The notes under the pieces were generated by a model, which worked only from the letters and a program-made list of their open reading frames with translations, did not search any database and had not been told where the DNA came from. 64,000 nucleotides of DNA from Tetracentron sinense (taxonomy: Eukaryota > Streptophyta > Magnoliopsida > Trochodendrales > Trochodendraceae). Each line of letters starts with the position of its first letter. Position 1 is the stretch's first letter. The position numbers and the translations under genes are program-made. The stretch spans positions 32,372,441 to 32,436,440 of the forward strand of contig CM026568.1 of NCBI GenBank assembly GCA_015143295.1, given 5' to 3'. This document shows, piece by piece, positions 45,430 through 57,392 of this stretch.

Positions 45430-47236
45430 TACTAATACTATATGCCGGTTGGTTCCACGTGGCATATCCCATTGGCCTCTATTTTCTATTCTGGTTCATA
45501 CAACATATCTTCTAATTGATCCAATAAGAAAATGTCACGTCACCCTATTAATTATTGTTCTTCCTTCCTAATTAAGTGATGGGTTAATTGCTCACATTCA
45601 CCCACTCACATTCTATTTTTTTTAATTACAATTAATTAAATTGTAACAATAAATATTTATTTTTTCTTCTAATTCTACTATTTAATTGCAACTAATTAAG
45701 TTGTAACATTTAAATTATTAAAAATATGAAGTCTAAGGGTCTCTTCTTCCTTCCCTCCACATTCTCATTATTTAATTATAATTTATTAAATTGTAACATC
45801 TACCAACCTCAAATTTAATTTTAACTCTTGGTCTACCTTCTTCTTAATCCCCTATAAATAGTAGACACATCCACAAGACACTTTTCATTCTCAAACATGT
45901 AAGGATTTGACATATTGTACATTTTAGTTAGTATGGTTCAACAAAGAGGTTTTTCCTAAACATTGGAACATCTAGAGTGGAAATCTTAAGAAGTTTGTTT
46001 TCACGACAGCTGTTAGGAAGTTCTTAAGTCTGGGTGCATTATGACATGAATGCATTTTTGGGTACTATATTTTGGATAATTCGATGCTATTGGAAGCTTT
46101 CTGGTTCGGACATTACTTATCTTTATATTTATGGGCCTCTACATGAAGCTTTGGCAGAGTATTAATACATTTTATGCACTATTTTGGGTCTTCTATTTCT
46201 CTTTTGCAGTAGCGATTTGAAATAGCATAGATTATTCTCACTGAAATTAATGAGATTCACGGTATCATTGATATGAGGAATAAAAAATGAAATTCAAATT
46301 ATTCTTGATATTTATTGGTGTTAAAGTGTCAAGTGATTTCATCTAAAGTTCTTTATCTCTCAATTAATTATATAAAAAAATTAACAATAATAAATGAAAG
46401 AAAGAAATCTTTTTTAAAATAATAGTCTACCCTAAATCTCTCCTTATATATAAATATATATAAATTAAATTGATTTACTTAGGTTATAATTAATTATATT
46501 AACTCTTTAATTAATAAGTACACTATAAGAAATTGAGTTTCTTGACATGGTATTTCTATTTGATTTTTATTTTGCATTTTGTTATATTATGCAAATCAGT
46601 GGCAGTGTTAAAGTGAGTCCCACTAGAAAAAAATTTAATTAAATGTTGTTTCGGGTTGAAGAATAGGAAGAGATTAACATTTTCTCTTTTTCGTAAACTT
46701 TTCTTTATAATAGCAAATTATTTAAAGGACTTATTTATTTACAAGAAATATCATCATCTCTACAAGTTTTAAATAATTTTGACACATTAAATTTTTAGAT
46801 GAGATGAGCTAGTTTTTTTTTTTTTATAATGTTGCAAACTTACTTTTTGAAGTTATATAATAATAAAATAAAAAATTATATATAACAATAAAATTATAAA
46901 TTTTTAAATGATTAAATTAGCTACTTTTGATAGGATACATATAAAAACTCTCACAAGAGATGACTAAACTATCATCATTTTTCTTCTATCTTATTTTTAT
47001 ATTCTTTTCTTACGGTTTATTTTTAAATTTCTCATCATATTTTTCGTTTATTTATTTTCTTTCAACACCCCGTGCAATGCACGGAGTTTTTGCTAGTCCA
47101 ATTATAAATAGATAGTAAAATTACTATATGAATTCGCTCCACCAAATACCTTTTCAGATAATTGTCCAACTAAACGGATTTAGATACGAATCAGATACGG
47201 ATAATATCTATATCCGTTTACAGCCCTACTCAAAGC

Positions 47237-48154
47237 CTAACCAAAAGCTTGTCATGGGTCAAAACAGCTGATCTCAGGCTAGATATTAGAGCAATGGTGG
47301 ATGGAAATAGCCCAAGCACATGCATATTTGACAAGCAACTATTAGGGGTGTCAATGGTTTAGGCTGGCCCAACGGTCCAACCAGAAAATAGCCCAAAATG
47401 GTCCAATTTTTTAAGCCCTAAGAAGTAGGGCCAAGCTCAATAAGCAGAAGCCCACATAATTTAGGGCCAGACTAGGGATTGATTGATTAAAGCTTGGCCT
47501 CAGCCTGATTCTATATATGTAACAATATAAAATATAAGTATTTATGATATATGCTAACTAAGGTATAAGATACTAAAAATAATATTAGTTAACCTTTTAA
47601 GCTTAAGTATTGAAATGTCATGTGATTCGATTATACCATAACTTGTGTTGTGGCGAGACCTAGACTAGAGGTTCCAACTCGAAAGTCCAAGAGAAGAGAC
47701 CCCACTATATATATATATATATATATTTATTTTTTTGACTATTTTATGAGCCTGAGCCCAGCTCGGACCATGTTGCCGCGGGCAAAGGTTAGCTTAATTT
47801 ATTGAAAATTTGAGCTCCATACTTTTCACTTAAGCACGCCATTTTCTAACGCAACTGTCCAGACTCCAGAGCGAGTCATCTAAGTTCTTAAAAGTTTCCT
47901 TCCTTTAGCTTGGGAAGGAAGGTAACCTGTCCCCCTTTATGAAACGAGCTCCGTATCCGAACCTATGGCTCGGTCAACGGTTTGCCAACAAATGTGGGTG
48001 ACTTAAGGCATCGGCACATTGAGATTCTCTAACCGAATCTGTGGGCTTTGAGGCCGAACCTCTTATAAGGGCTCCAAAGCTAGATTCCCGCTCGCGTTCT
48101 CACTTGACTTAGTGGAGTGGAGAAAGAGAAGTTAAAAAGCAGCTCCATATATCT
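47237..48154. other. Spacer and putative promoter of the SOG1-clade gene
   Basis: A hAT-like end TAGGGGTGTCAATGG occurs at 47345 without a found partner, and an (AT)n run at 47708-47727. The last few hundred bases should hold the promoter and 5' UTR of the NAC gene; a TATA-like CTTATAAGG lies at 48062-48070. Confidence 0.45.
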
Positions 48155-48206
48155 ATGAGTTCCATCTCCAGATCATCCCTCTCTTGTAAGAGATGCCAAT
48201 GGCAAG
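48155..48206 (+). other. Upstream ORF overlapping the SOG1-clade start
   Basis: An ATG at 48155 opens a frame [17 protein letters not shown] that is out of frame with the main start at 48193/48199. After splicing to the exon at 50987 it runs a few residues on and stops in that exon. It would overlap the main start and could reduce translation, provided transcription begins upstream of 48155. Confidence 0.45.
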
Positions 48207-51200
48207 GTATGATGAACAAACAACATTCCTTTGTTTGTAAAGCTCAAAATCATTTTTTTCTTCTTCATCTCTTCTTTTTAATTATTACTTCGTGCGTGTT
48301 TTCTCGATTGATTTTCTTCGTTTTGAAAGCAATCATTTTTGGGAGATGCCATTTACATTGTGTGTGTCTGTGTGTGTGAGAGAGAGAGAGATATCTATGT
48401 TTTATATTGATTTACTGATACCCATTTCAGATAAAGATGTTTTGGGTCTATTTGTAGCTTAAATTCGAGACACCCATTTCAGGGGAAGCTATTTCGTTTT
48501 CTTCCTCGCCCATGAACCTAGAACTTGTTCTGGATTTCTTTCATACTCGGAAAATGCGTTAAGGGATCTTCTTGAATGGACTGAGAAAGCAATTTTTCTA
48601 GGGAGAGCTACCCCTAGAAATTGCTTGATGAATTCTCTCCTTAACCAAAAAGAAAAAAAAAAAAAATGGACTTAAGAAGCAATAAGGTGTAGCATGTAAT
48701 ATCAACTAAACAAAAATTGTAAAAAGGAAAATGGTGAATAAATTAGGAATATCCGCAAACAACCTCCCCAGTCGTTTGTAAACTCTCATTGATTGTGTTC
48801 TATACAAGAGAAATGTCTCAGATTATTGGAATGTGAAGTGAAAACTTTGCACTCGCTAAATATAAGGAAAGCGATCAATTGGTTTTAGCTATATGCAACC
48901 AAAACAATCAATTGGTTTGAGCTTATACATTAAAAAAAATGCCATTGAAGCTCGATTCTTCTGGTGCTGGGTGAATGAAGTGATATCAGTGCTCTCACTA
49001 ATTGTTTGTGTTGATTGATTGGCCACTCTCTACTTATAATTTAGGATCCTCCATTAGGTACAATATCAGTCTAAACTAACATTTTGGATCCAATCACCCA
49101 ACATTTGAGTGTAATAGAGATTTTGGTAGCTATATGCATAGGCACGGACAAGGGTGTCGGTATCGAGCTCGGATACAGGGTCTCAGACATGGTGAACCCC
49201 AAAAAAAATATTTAGGGATACGGCAAGATATTTTGATTTTTTTGATTTTAAAAATTATTATACTTTAAGTGTTATATGAATAATACTATAAGATTAAGAC
49301 AAATAAATAAATAAATAAAAGCAAAAAATTATTGCAAACAACACTTAAGTAATGTATTACAAAGTATAATTCATCAAACAATATAAAGAAGATATGGATT
49401 AAAGAAAATAAACTAATGAAGTAATTGACATACATATATGAATTTTAAATGTTAATGCTACTTTCAAAGATGATTAATATGAAAGAGGTTTTTGTGGCCC
49501 AAATTCAGTCCATTGACTATGTTATTCCCTCCCCCCTCTCTCTCCCCCTTTCTTTTATGTTATGGGGATCGGTAATACCTCCTATTCTTTTCTTTTTTTC
49601 TACTGAAAACAAATGGATTGTGGTTCTTTTCCTCTTTCCCTACCTAGTTATTTTTTTTTAATGACGAGAGTTAGAAATAATTTGTTAAAATTTATATTAA
49701 TTATTTGCCTTTTTGTATAATAAACCCTAAAAGTTTATAGATCCGATTCTGCATTCATGTTCACTCGTGTTGACTTCAGACACGCTTATTATCTTAAGGA
49801 ATTTGGCACAAAATAGGTTGATACTTGGTAGAGATATTCTTTATATTAGAGGCAGCATCATGGAAAAAGTGGTCTCTATCCTTACTATATTACTCTTAGT
49901 TTCTCTTCAAAACCTTGCTTATATCAAGGATAGGTTGAAGAATGTTCAAAAGAAATTTCTTGTAGGATGGTAGAGCAATCTTTTAATGTACCATGTTATA
50001 GGATGGGAGTTAGAAGACTTATAGAAAATAATTGGCATTGTTGTGGAAATGCTTTGGAGACTTGGTCTGTAGTCCAGTCCTTTATGGGGAAGGGTCATCC
50101 ATTGCAAATTTGGAAGTATCAGGGCTGAAATGATTTTAAGGAGAGAGCTCTATGTAGATTGTGTACAGATGATCTGGGCAGGTTTCAAAAAAATGCATGA
50201 TTGGAGATGAAGCGAGTCATGTCTAGATTCTCAGGGTCAAATTGATTAGAGTATTGTAACTTGTAAGTGCTTCGTTGTTGTAAGTTACATTGTCAAGTAC
50301 AATGATTAAATTGTGCGGCAATGTTTGGGAGACGTTTGTTGGAGCAAAAAGAGATCAGGTATAGAGCTACATATATTCGCTACAGATGGTTGGACAAATG
50401 AATCTGGATGTCCAAGTTTGGGTTATAATTTTGGTGGTTATAATCACTTGGTCAGTGTCAAAGAGATGCCTAACCAAATGAAAAGTCTAGATTGATGAAC
50501 AAGCGAGGCAAGTTTCAGCTTTAAGCCATCAAGTGTGCTTGGCACCACCATTGTTTCCCATTTTGTTACCATAATCTGGATCTTTTTCTGCAAGTTATTC
50601 TTGTGCTTTGCTGATATCATGTTCATTTGCTGTTATGATTCATGAAGTTAAAAGGTTGACTTGTGTTAGTGAATCATTTTATTATATTGTATGCATAGTC
50701 ACCAATTATGAAATTTTTAATAACCATATTTCATATATTTGATTTTTATTCACTTCTTTTTTTAATATTTATTCATGGCCTTTTGAAAATGTCATTTTTT
50801 AATTAAAAAAGTAGTGAGTTATTTGCTATTTATTTAAAGATAAAATGCAGTACATTTTTACTATGGTTGTATGCCCCTTCATGAATGCTTCTTCCCAAAC
50901 GGGTTCTTGCATTTACGAACAATCCAGATTTTTCAGTAGAGATGTCTTTACAGTTAAATTTCCTTTATAACATATCAACAATGCAGGACATGGCTTATTG
51001 ATGGCAGAGGAATAGCAGGGAAAGTAAAAAATGCCACTCAATTTTCTACATTTCAAATCAAAGACTATGGGGCATATCGGGAATGCCCCAATTGCCATCA
51101 TCATATTGATAACAGTGATGTAAGCTCAAAACCTTGTTTATATTTTTGTTCGTATCTCTATGCGTCATAATTTGCATGGTAACATTAGTGTTCTTGGTGG

Positions 51201-54200
51201 AGTTTTAGTCCTTTTTAAAATGCTGTACAAAGCTAAGCAATAATCAATAGTACTCCTAGTAATTGAAATTAAGTTATCCATGTACCAGTGGCAAACATCA
51301 TAAGGGAATGCTAGCCCCTATCTCCTCCTATTGCACTCTCCCCTTTTCCATGCAAAAAGACAAGGATTTTTGTGTTTGGTCCTTGTGGGCTTCACCACAA
51401 AATTCTTGTATTTTTGCATGGAAAAGGGGAGCGTGCAATAGAGGAGTGTGGCTAGTAAAACCCAACATTTTATTAGTACTTGCAACAGAATAATCAAATA
51501 GGAAGACACTAAGGGGTTGGTGACTTGGTGTATTCCAATTTCAATATGTAGTATTGTATGAGTTAAAGATGATTTTGTTGTGCAAAACAAAATAGCTAGG
51601 GTCAATGTCAAGGTCTAATTAGAGCTTAAGAGAGACAGAGAGAACAAGATTTATGTGGTTGGCAACATTAGTGACTACGTCCACAGGCAAAGAATCTAAG
51701 TGTTTCCACTATTTGTGAAGATTATGAAGGTACAAAACAAGCTTGTAAGCCAACAGTTAAATAAAGTTCAGACCCAGTCCAAGTCCTACAACACAAATTC
51801 CTTGTCTCATTTGGAAAGCCACAATCCAGGTTAGAAACACACACAAAAACAATTCACTCCAGAATTTCTTCCACAACTTTGATCACGGTCCCGACATCCT
51901 CTTCCTTCTTAACTTTCAATCTCTGTGTCAATGTTAATTTCTTTGGATTTTCATTCTTTGCTGTATAATAAATTTCCTCCTTTCCTTTCAAAAAGATATA
52001 TGAGAATGCAAGGGAGGTAGATTCTGGCATTGTACGATTTTTAGAGGAAGTATTCATTCTGGGAGTTCAGTTTTGTTTTTTTAGAACTAATTTAGAATCT
52101 CATTCCTTTATTTTTTTAAGATATAAAGCTTATATTCTTTGAGGATCCTTAGGGATTAGTTTTGACGGCAGCCCCGGGGGGGGAACTTGTGTTGACTCTG
52201 AACTTATTGCTATTCATAATGTTTCGCCTGTTCACAGATAAATACACATAATATTACTTTTTATGTGTGCATGTCATGATAGAACTCAGGTATCTGTTTT
52301 ACCAATATTCGTGAGTGCATGCCATTAGATGAATCCAAAATATTGAAGTCCTCACTATAACGACCACTCTGATGTGAAGTTATACACAAATTTTGAGCAT
52401 CTCAAAGGATGAGACACCTGAAATTTGGTATTATCTTACCTTTGCCGTTTGGGTGAAGTTGATTTTATTGGGTGGGGGTATCCTTCCAGTCTAGAGATTC
52501 TGGACTGATAATTGCACTCTCCTTGGAAAGTTACCTCTTATCAAGGAAAAGAATAAGAGAGATAATAAAAGCATGACTTTTATTAAAAAGAGGGTGTGCC
52601 CAATCCCCATATGGGTTTACAAGTTCCCCATGGAGGTCTTGTAAAAAAGAGAGAGAGATAGAGAGAGAAGGGAGAGGTGGCCATTTGGGGACCTACCTTA
52701 TGTTCCCCATGGCCTCTGTCTTCTCTGTAGCTGTGTAGGTGAGTTCTATGCTGGTAGAGCTCTTCCCTAATGTTCTTCTTAGAGAGTTCCCAAGTGAGAG
52801 AGTTGGGAAGTTACCCAACTGGTTCCCCACGTTGGGGAGCATTACAGGAGCCTCTTCTCTTGAGAGGAATCCATCTGTCCAATGGACAGTTGTTTGCCTC
52901 TAGTGGGCCAACAAATGAGAGAAGTGCCCTCTCTGGTGAGGGGACTTGGCAGTGTTCCCTCCTATTTTAGAGCGGACGTGCATGAATAGATTATAAACAT
53001 CTGGCTCTTCAACATCCCAGTATCTGACTCCAGCTAACCACCCATGATCATTTCACAAATCTAAAATAAGGAAATTGTTTCCATTGATGGGGTTGATTTT
53101 CCTAATTGACTCTTCAACACGCCAATATCTGGTTCCAGCTAACCAGCCATGATCATTTCATATTTTTCCTGGCAGTCCAAGGAATATGATGAAAATAATG
53201 GTTGGAATTCTTTGATCATGTCAAAATTTGGTCTAGAACTCGTAGGTGGATGCTTCAAATGAATGGTGAATCCCATTGATTCATAGGTGCACGATTTGCA
53301 TCATGATGGTGGATGTCTTACTTCCTCTTGGAGTTCAGGAGGAATGCTTATCACATTATATGAAATTTTGCATGGATATAACTGGATAATTGCCGAAGTT
53401 ATGTGGATGTAAATGAAATCACTCTTAACTGCTGTTGTGGAGCTTGTCCTGTGCAGGTTTCACTTGAATGGTCGGGCCTGCCTGCTGGTGTAAAGTTCGA
53501 TCCATCTGATTTAGAGATTTTAGAACATTTAGCTGGAAAAGTTGGGGTAGGAAATTCAAAATCACACATTTTTATTGATGAGTTCATCCCAACACTTGAT
53601 GGCGACAAAGGAATTTGCTACACCCATCCTGAAAATCTTCCTGGTGAGGGAGCTCATGCTCAGATTTTTCTTTCTTTTTTTCCTTTTACCATTCCAAGCT
53701 GTTATCAGTGCTTTTAAAACTGAACTAATTTTCCTGGGAGTCTACGAAGTCAAGTCAATTTAACCAAGTATGATGAATATCAAAAGAAGAAAACGAAATA
53801 AATATATGAAGAAAGTAGAAAAGGTGACCGATCAAAAAAAGAAAATAGAAAAGGTGGCTTCAATAATATGTCCTGCTTGATCCTGAGGACAAGAATGCTC
53901 CTGCACCTTAATAGATGAACCTATTCAAATCTCAAAGAAGAGTTTGATTTAGTCGCTCTAGGCAAGTTATTGAGTTGACTTGTTAGATCACCTCAGTCTT
54001 GGTCAAGAACCAATCAAAATCAACTTTGGGGTTTAGCCAAACTAAAATTGGATCGAGCTGAGTTTATCAACCCATGGTTTTGCTTGATCAGGGGAACAAG
54101 AAGAATGCTCCTGCACCTTTATCAGGATTTTAGTAACCCCTGAAACTAAAAGAACCAATTCAAATCTCAAAAGAACTTGATTTAGTCACTCTAGTCGAGT

Positions 54201-56208
54201 TCTATGAGTTTTTAGTTGACTTTTTTGATCACCTCAGTCTCGGCCAAGTCTCAAGAACCTGTCCAAATCTCAAAAGAACTTGATTTAGCCCCTCTAGTGG
54301 AGTTCATTGAGTTCTAAGTTGGTTTGTTGGGTCTCCTCTGTCTTGGTCAAAGGCCCAACCAAATCGAGTTTTGCCGTGAGTCCAACCAAAATTGGATTGA
54401 GTCAAGGAGGCTAGATCGAGTAGGAGTCAAATTGATCAAACCATGCTGGTCGTTATATCTGGTTTTGTTTCAGGTGCCAAGAAAGATGGAAGCAGTGTCC
54501 ATTTCTTCCACACAACAACCAATGCATATGCTACTGGTCACCGCAAGCGTCGCAAAATCCACGGTCAACGTAGTGTGACAGGAGAGCATGTCCGCTGGCA
54601 TAAGACGGGTAAGACCAAGCCTGTGATAGAGAATGGGGTTCAAAAGGGCTTTAAGAAGATCATGGTTCTTTATAAAAGTTCCAAAAGGGGGTCCAGGCCA
54701 GATAAGTTCAATTGGGTGATGCATCAGTACCACCTGGGGTCTGAAGAAGATGAAGGGGAAGGTGAATATGTGGTTTCCAAAATTTTGTATCAACAGCAGA
54801 AGCAGACTGACAAGAGAAATATCGACCCGGTAATTGAAGAATCTGATATGATGACAGTCCAAACTATTCCAAGGACTCCCAAGACAAAAACTCCTAGTCC
54901 GCCTCGACCAGGGAAACACATTCTCTGTGATCAAGTCAATGAAGATAATATACACCATTCTTTTGCCCAGGTAGCTAACAATTTATGTTCTATAGTGTTG
55001 CATGATGAAATCTGAGAGCCCCATTGTAAACTCAAAGGATGATCAACCCCATTCTTGTGGTACAGGGATTGGGCCTATCTTCCATGGGTGCCACCTTGGA
55101 TATCTAGGCTGAAAACTTACCTGATCGGATGATTCAATCATCTGAGACAATTATGACCATTAATCAGGTTGATTTTAGTCATTACATCCCTTATGGAACC
55201 TGTCGAATGGTGGATTCTAATATGCCTACATTTGAGTCACATGTATGGTACATGCAGGAAAGTTGACTGCTTCTTATTCTCAAACCTGACGCTAAGCCAG
55301 TAAAGCGGAAAACCATCCTGACACTACTCCCTACAATAAACCTTTCTCATTAAGAGAATGAAAATTTCCACATTTCTAGAGAATGACAAAAAATGCTCAT
55401 TCACGCAGAATCTGAAATTGTATTGCTGTAAATGCAACCACTCATAGCATAGCAGGGAATGATTGTAGTAATTTTAAATGACATTTTATTTCAATGCATG
55501 GACCTGGCCATTACTGAAATTGTTTCATGTGGATTAGGAAGCAGAGTTTATCACAGAAGCACCTCATCCCCCTCTTTCAACTGCTTATCTTGAGGACGCT
55601 GGAATGTACCCTGCATGGTGGGCTGAAGAATCTCAGGCTGTCGAGGACTTGAATCCGAATGGCGTGGAGAACTCATTGTTATGCAATGAGATTCTTGATT
55701 CTTGCGCTCCTTTTGATAATTCAGAACTAAAACACATCCCTTACTACACAGACATTGGTTGCAGTCGGAGTGACACGCTCGGAGGAGATGCCAACACAAT
55801 TTGTGGAATCCCTGACCTTGATACAGATTTTCAGCTTGCAGTAAGCTTCATTCATCTGTTGCTCATTTTCGATCAAGAGGAAGTCTAAGGTACCCGTCGG
55901 ACTGATGATCCGAAAAATGCTTAGCATTACATGTGGTTCACATGCACATTGGGAATGGACTCCATAGAACTGATCCCAAAGTTTGGCCCTGCATGTTCAC
56001 CATGTGTACTGCCAGGCAGGTAGTTTTGGTCTGGAAATTGGTACCTTAGATTTCCTCTTCCTTTTATCCATTTCCGTGTAAGTTTTGTAATGTATGTAAG
56101 TTTAGTAATGTACTCGAAGATATAATTTGCATCTTCTCGTCTGTATAATTGCAGGATTTGCAGTTTGGTTCTCAAGAAAGTATTATGGGTTGGTTAGACC
56201 GGTTGTAG
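48193..56208 (+). CDS. SOG1: SOG1-clade NAC transcription factor
   Basis: Six exons: 48193-48206, 50987-51119, 53457-53643, 54474-54970, 55538-55840, 56155-56208, all GT-AG, giving 395 residues (393 if the second ATG at 48199 is used). It begins [20 protein letters not shown], the N-terminal extension unique to SOG1 relatives, with CPNC...H near 38-45. The NAC domain is about 50-215: [76 protein letters not shown]1 is the plant master regulator of the DNA-damage response, activated by ATM at C-terminal SQ sites. Only two SQ sites are seen here (Ser309, Ser384 in FGSQES). It could instead be a paralog of the NAC044/NAC085 type; family assignment is firm, orthology less so. Introns 1 and 2 exceed 2 kb and carry repeats. 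Confidence 0.92.
48557..48644. repeat. Hairpin in SOG1-clade intron 1
   Basis: Arms GTTAAGG...AAGCAATTTTTCTAGGG and CCCTAGAAATTGCTT...CCTTAAC close around a loop of about 8 bases. Inner 15 bp pair almost perfectly, outer parts less so. A small foldback element or a chance hairpin. Confidence 0.55.
49141..49790. mobile_element. Possible decayed inverted-end element
   Basis: Left GGCACGGACAAGGGTGTCGG and a possible inverted right end CTTCAGACACGCTT. AT-rich core. The right end is uncertain. Confidence 0.3.
49780..50130 (+). pseudogene. LINE (L1-type) reverse transcriptase C-terminal remnant
   Basis: In intron 1 of the NAC gene. A frame reads [13 protein letters not shown], matching the LINE block RLEKIQRDFLWGG, and a little further [21 protein letters not shown], matching the LINE block WLWRFGxESSxLWRRVIxxKYG. 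In-frame stops at about 49970, 50020 and 50068 and a frame change between the blocks make it dead. No 3' tail found. Confidence 0.7.
51304..51463. mobile_element. Foldback MITE in SOG1-clade intron 2
   Basis: Arms GGGAATGCTAGCC and inverted GGGTTTTACTAGCC, then TATTGCACTCTCCCCTTTTC and CATGCAAAAA on both sides, paired for about 60 bp around a ~30-bp loop. No target duplication found. Its AATGCTAG end resembles those of the MITEs at 11909 and 19826. Confidence 0.78.
52980..53160 (+). repeat. Direct repeat in SOG1-clade intron 2
   Basis: CTCTTCAACATCCCAGTATC then TGACTCCAGCTAACC (about 53005-53056) recurs as CTCTTCAACACGCCAATATC then TGGTTCCAGCTAACC (about 53111-53160), about 105 bp apart. Confidence 0.8.
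53922..54420 (+). repeat. Three irregular repeat units in SOG1-clade intron 3
   Basis: Units starting near 53922, 54150 and 54256 share ATTCAAATCTCAAAAGAACT, TTGATTTAGTCRCTCTAG and CACCTCAGTCTTGGTCAAG. Non-coding. Confidence 0.8.
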
Positions 56209-57392
56209 AGATGAAGTATGTAGTTAAAGCTTCCTAAATATGGAAATGGAATCCTAATTTTGTGTTTCTCCCCAACTGGTGGATTCTCTCAATTGGTTTC
56301 AAGACGTGGGGACTTTGGCCTTTTCCAGAGCTTTCTCCCAGTCTTCATAATCTATAAAGCTATAAATTATATGGGTGCCAATGGAGGTGTTAAAACTATG
56401 AAGTTCTCTAGTACTAGACAGATCTGTACTTGCTTCTTCCAACTTATATATGGATGATTTTGATGTGGTAAAGTGTTATATTGTGAGCAGTAGCTAAATA
56501 TATGGCTGCAATACACATGAGCAATGCGATTTTGCATTGATTGATATACTTCACAAGATTTTGCAGTAATGACTTATTATCATGGACTATCACTTTATCA
56601 TCAAATTTCCGCATCTCTTCGCAGTTGAATTTTGCATTTTCAGACGGTATATTAATCTTAACCTATGAAAAAGTCTGCTACTTCATGACTACTCCATACA
56701 AATGTAAATTTTGTAAAGGCCCCGTCATGTTCTTAGAGTTTTGTTTTGTACTTGGAAAATAACTTACATTTAGATTACAGTTGAATATAAATCAATCAGA
56801 AGCAGTCATCCATGTTTCAAAAAATATACAGGCCAAGAGTAAGTATTCAAAACAATCTTATACTTGTTCACAGGACACAGGTATGGGTTCCATTTAAGGG
56901 CCATGATTTTGTGTGTTATACTCTGCAAGAGAAGAGCCATCAAAAGGATGATTGGTGAGCCAGGTGTAGGTTCCAGATTAGGGATGGCAACGAGTTCGGT
57001 TGGGTAAAAATAACCTCAATTCGAGCCTGACCCATTTATAATACGGGTTACAAAGTAAACCAGAACCAAACCCAATAAGGGACCCTCATCCCAAATTTGT
57101 CACCTCTATTATTGGAAAGCAGATCTCAGATGGCTAGCTAGACTAGTAGGTCTTCCATGCATATGGTGGGAATTAGATTTTAACGGCTACTACCCTACCA
57201 CGTGTACGACACAGGAAAAATTATAACAACATTTTCTAGAGCACCCGTCACATGAAATAATCTCCTTTTGCCGGTTTGAATTTGAATTGCAACGGCTATT
57301 ATACCTTATTAACCACCACAACCACTATTCAAATTTCAAAGAGATCACTTCTCCGGAGTCCGGACGCAGAAGGGATTGCCACACAACAGAAA
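56209..57392. other. Spacer between SOG1-clade and PPR genes
   Basis: Contains the NAC gene 3' UTR and the PPR promoter. A small hAT-like MITE is likely at 56974-57110 (ends TAGGGATGGCAACGAG and inverted TAGAGGTGACAAATTTGG). Nothing else recognised. Confidence 0.45.
56974..57110. mobile_element. Small hAT-like MITE
   Basis: Ends TAGGGATGGCAACGAG and, inverted, TAGAGGTGACAAATTTGG; core with ACCCATTTATAATACGGGTT palindromic sequence. About 137 bp; no 8-bp duplication remains. Confidence 0.5.

Larger units (their letters stand above)
42774..47096 (+). mobile_element. Non-autonomous Helitron A
   Basis: Begins at or near TCTACTATACTAAAACACAG; the exact base is blurred by a (TCTA)n run. Ends with the hairpin CCGTGCAATGCACGG followed by AGTTTTTG and CTAG, then T, the classic Helitron 3' end. 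No target duplication, as expected. It holds a ~220-bp tandem duplication near its start, a SINE, (AT)n runs and a second Helitron. No Rep/helicase frame. Confidence 0.82.
42428..47228. mobile_element. Non-autonomous hAT element, interrupted by Helitron
   Basis: Ends TAGGGCTGTAAACG and, inverted, TAGGGCTGTAAACG, flanked by a perfect 8-bp duplication CTCAAAGC (42420-42427 and 47229-47236). Subterminal regions on both sides are rich in CGGATA/TATCCG words. Its own sequence is only about 480 bp (42428-42773 and 47097-47228); the rest is the inserted Helitron. No transposase frame. Confidence 0.88.

Noticed and set aside
51854-52057. 67-residue minus-strand frame, Lys/Glu-rich, in the NAC intron
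   Set aside because: No family recognised; may be a scrap of an old insertion, but not supportable as a gene.
54470-54958. 162-residue frame antisense to the NAC gene
   Set aside because: Lies exactly opposite the conserved NAC exon; a shadow of real coding sequence.
57276-57392. In-frame N-terminal extension of the PPR protein
   Set aside because: The extra part has no ATG; the first in-frame ATG at 57393 gives a usual transit-peptide start.
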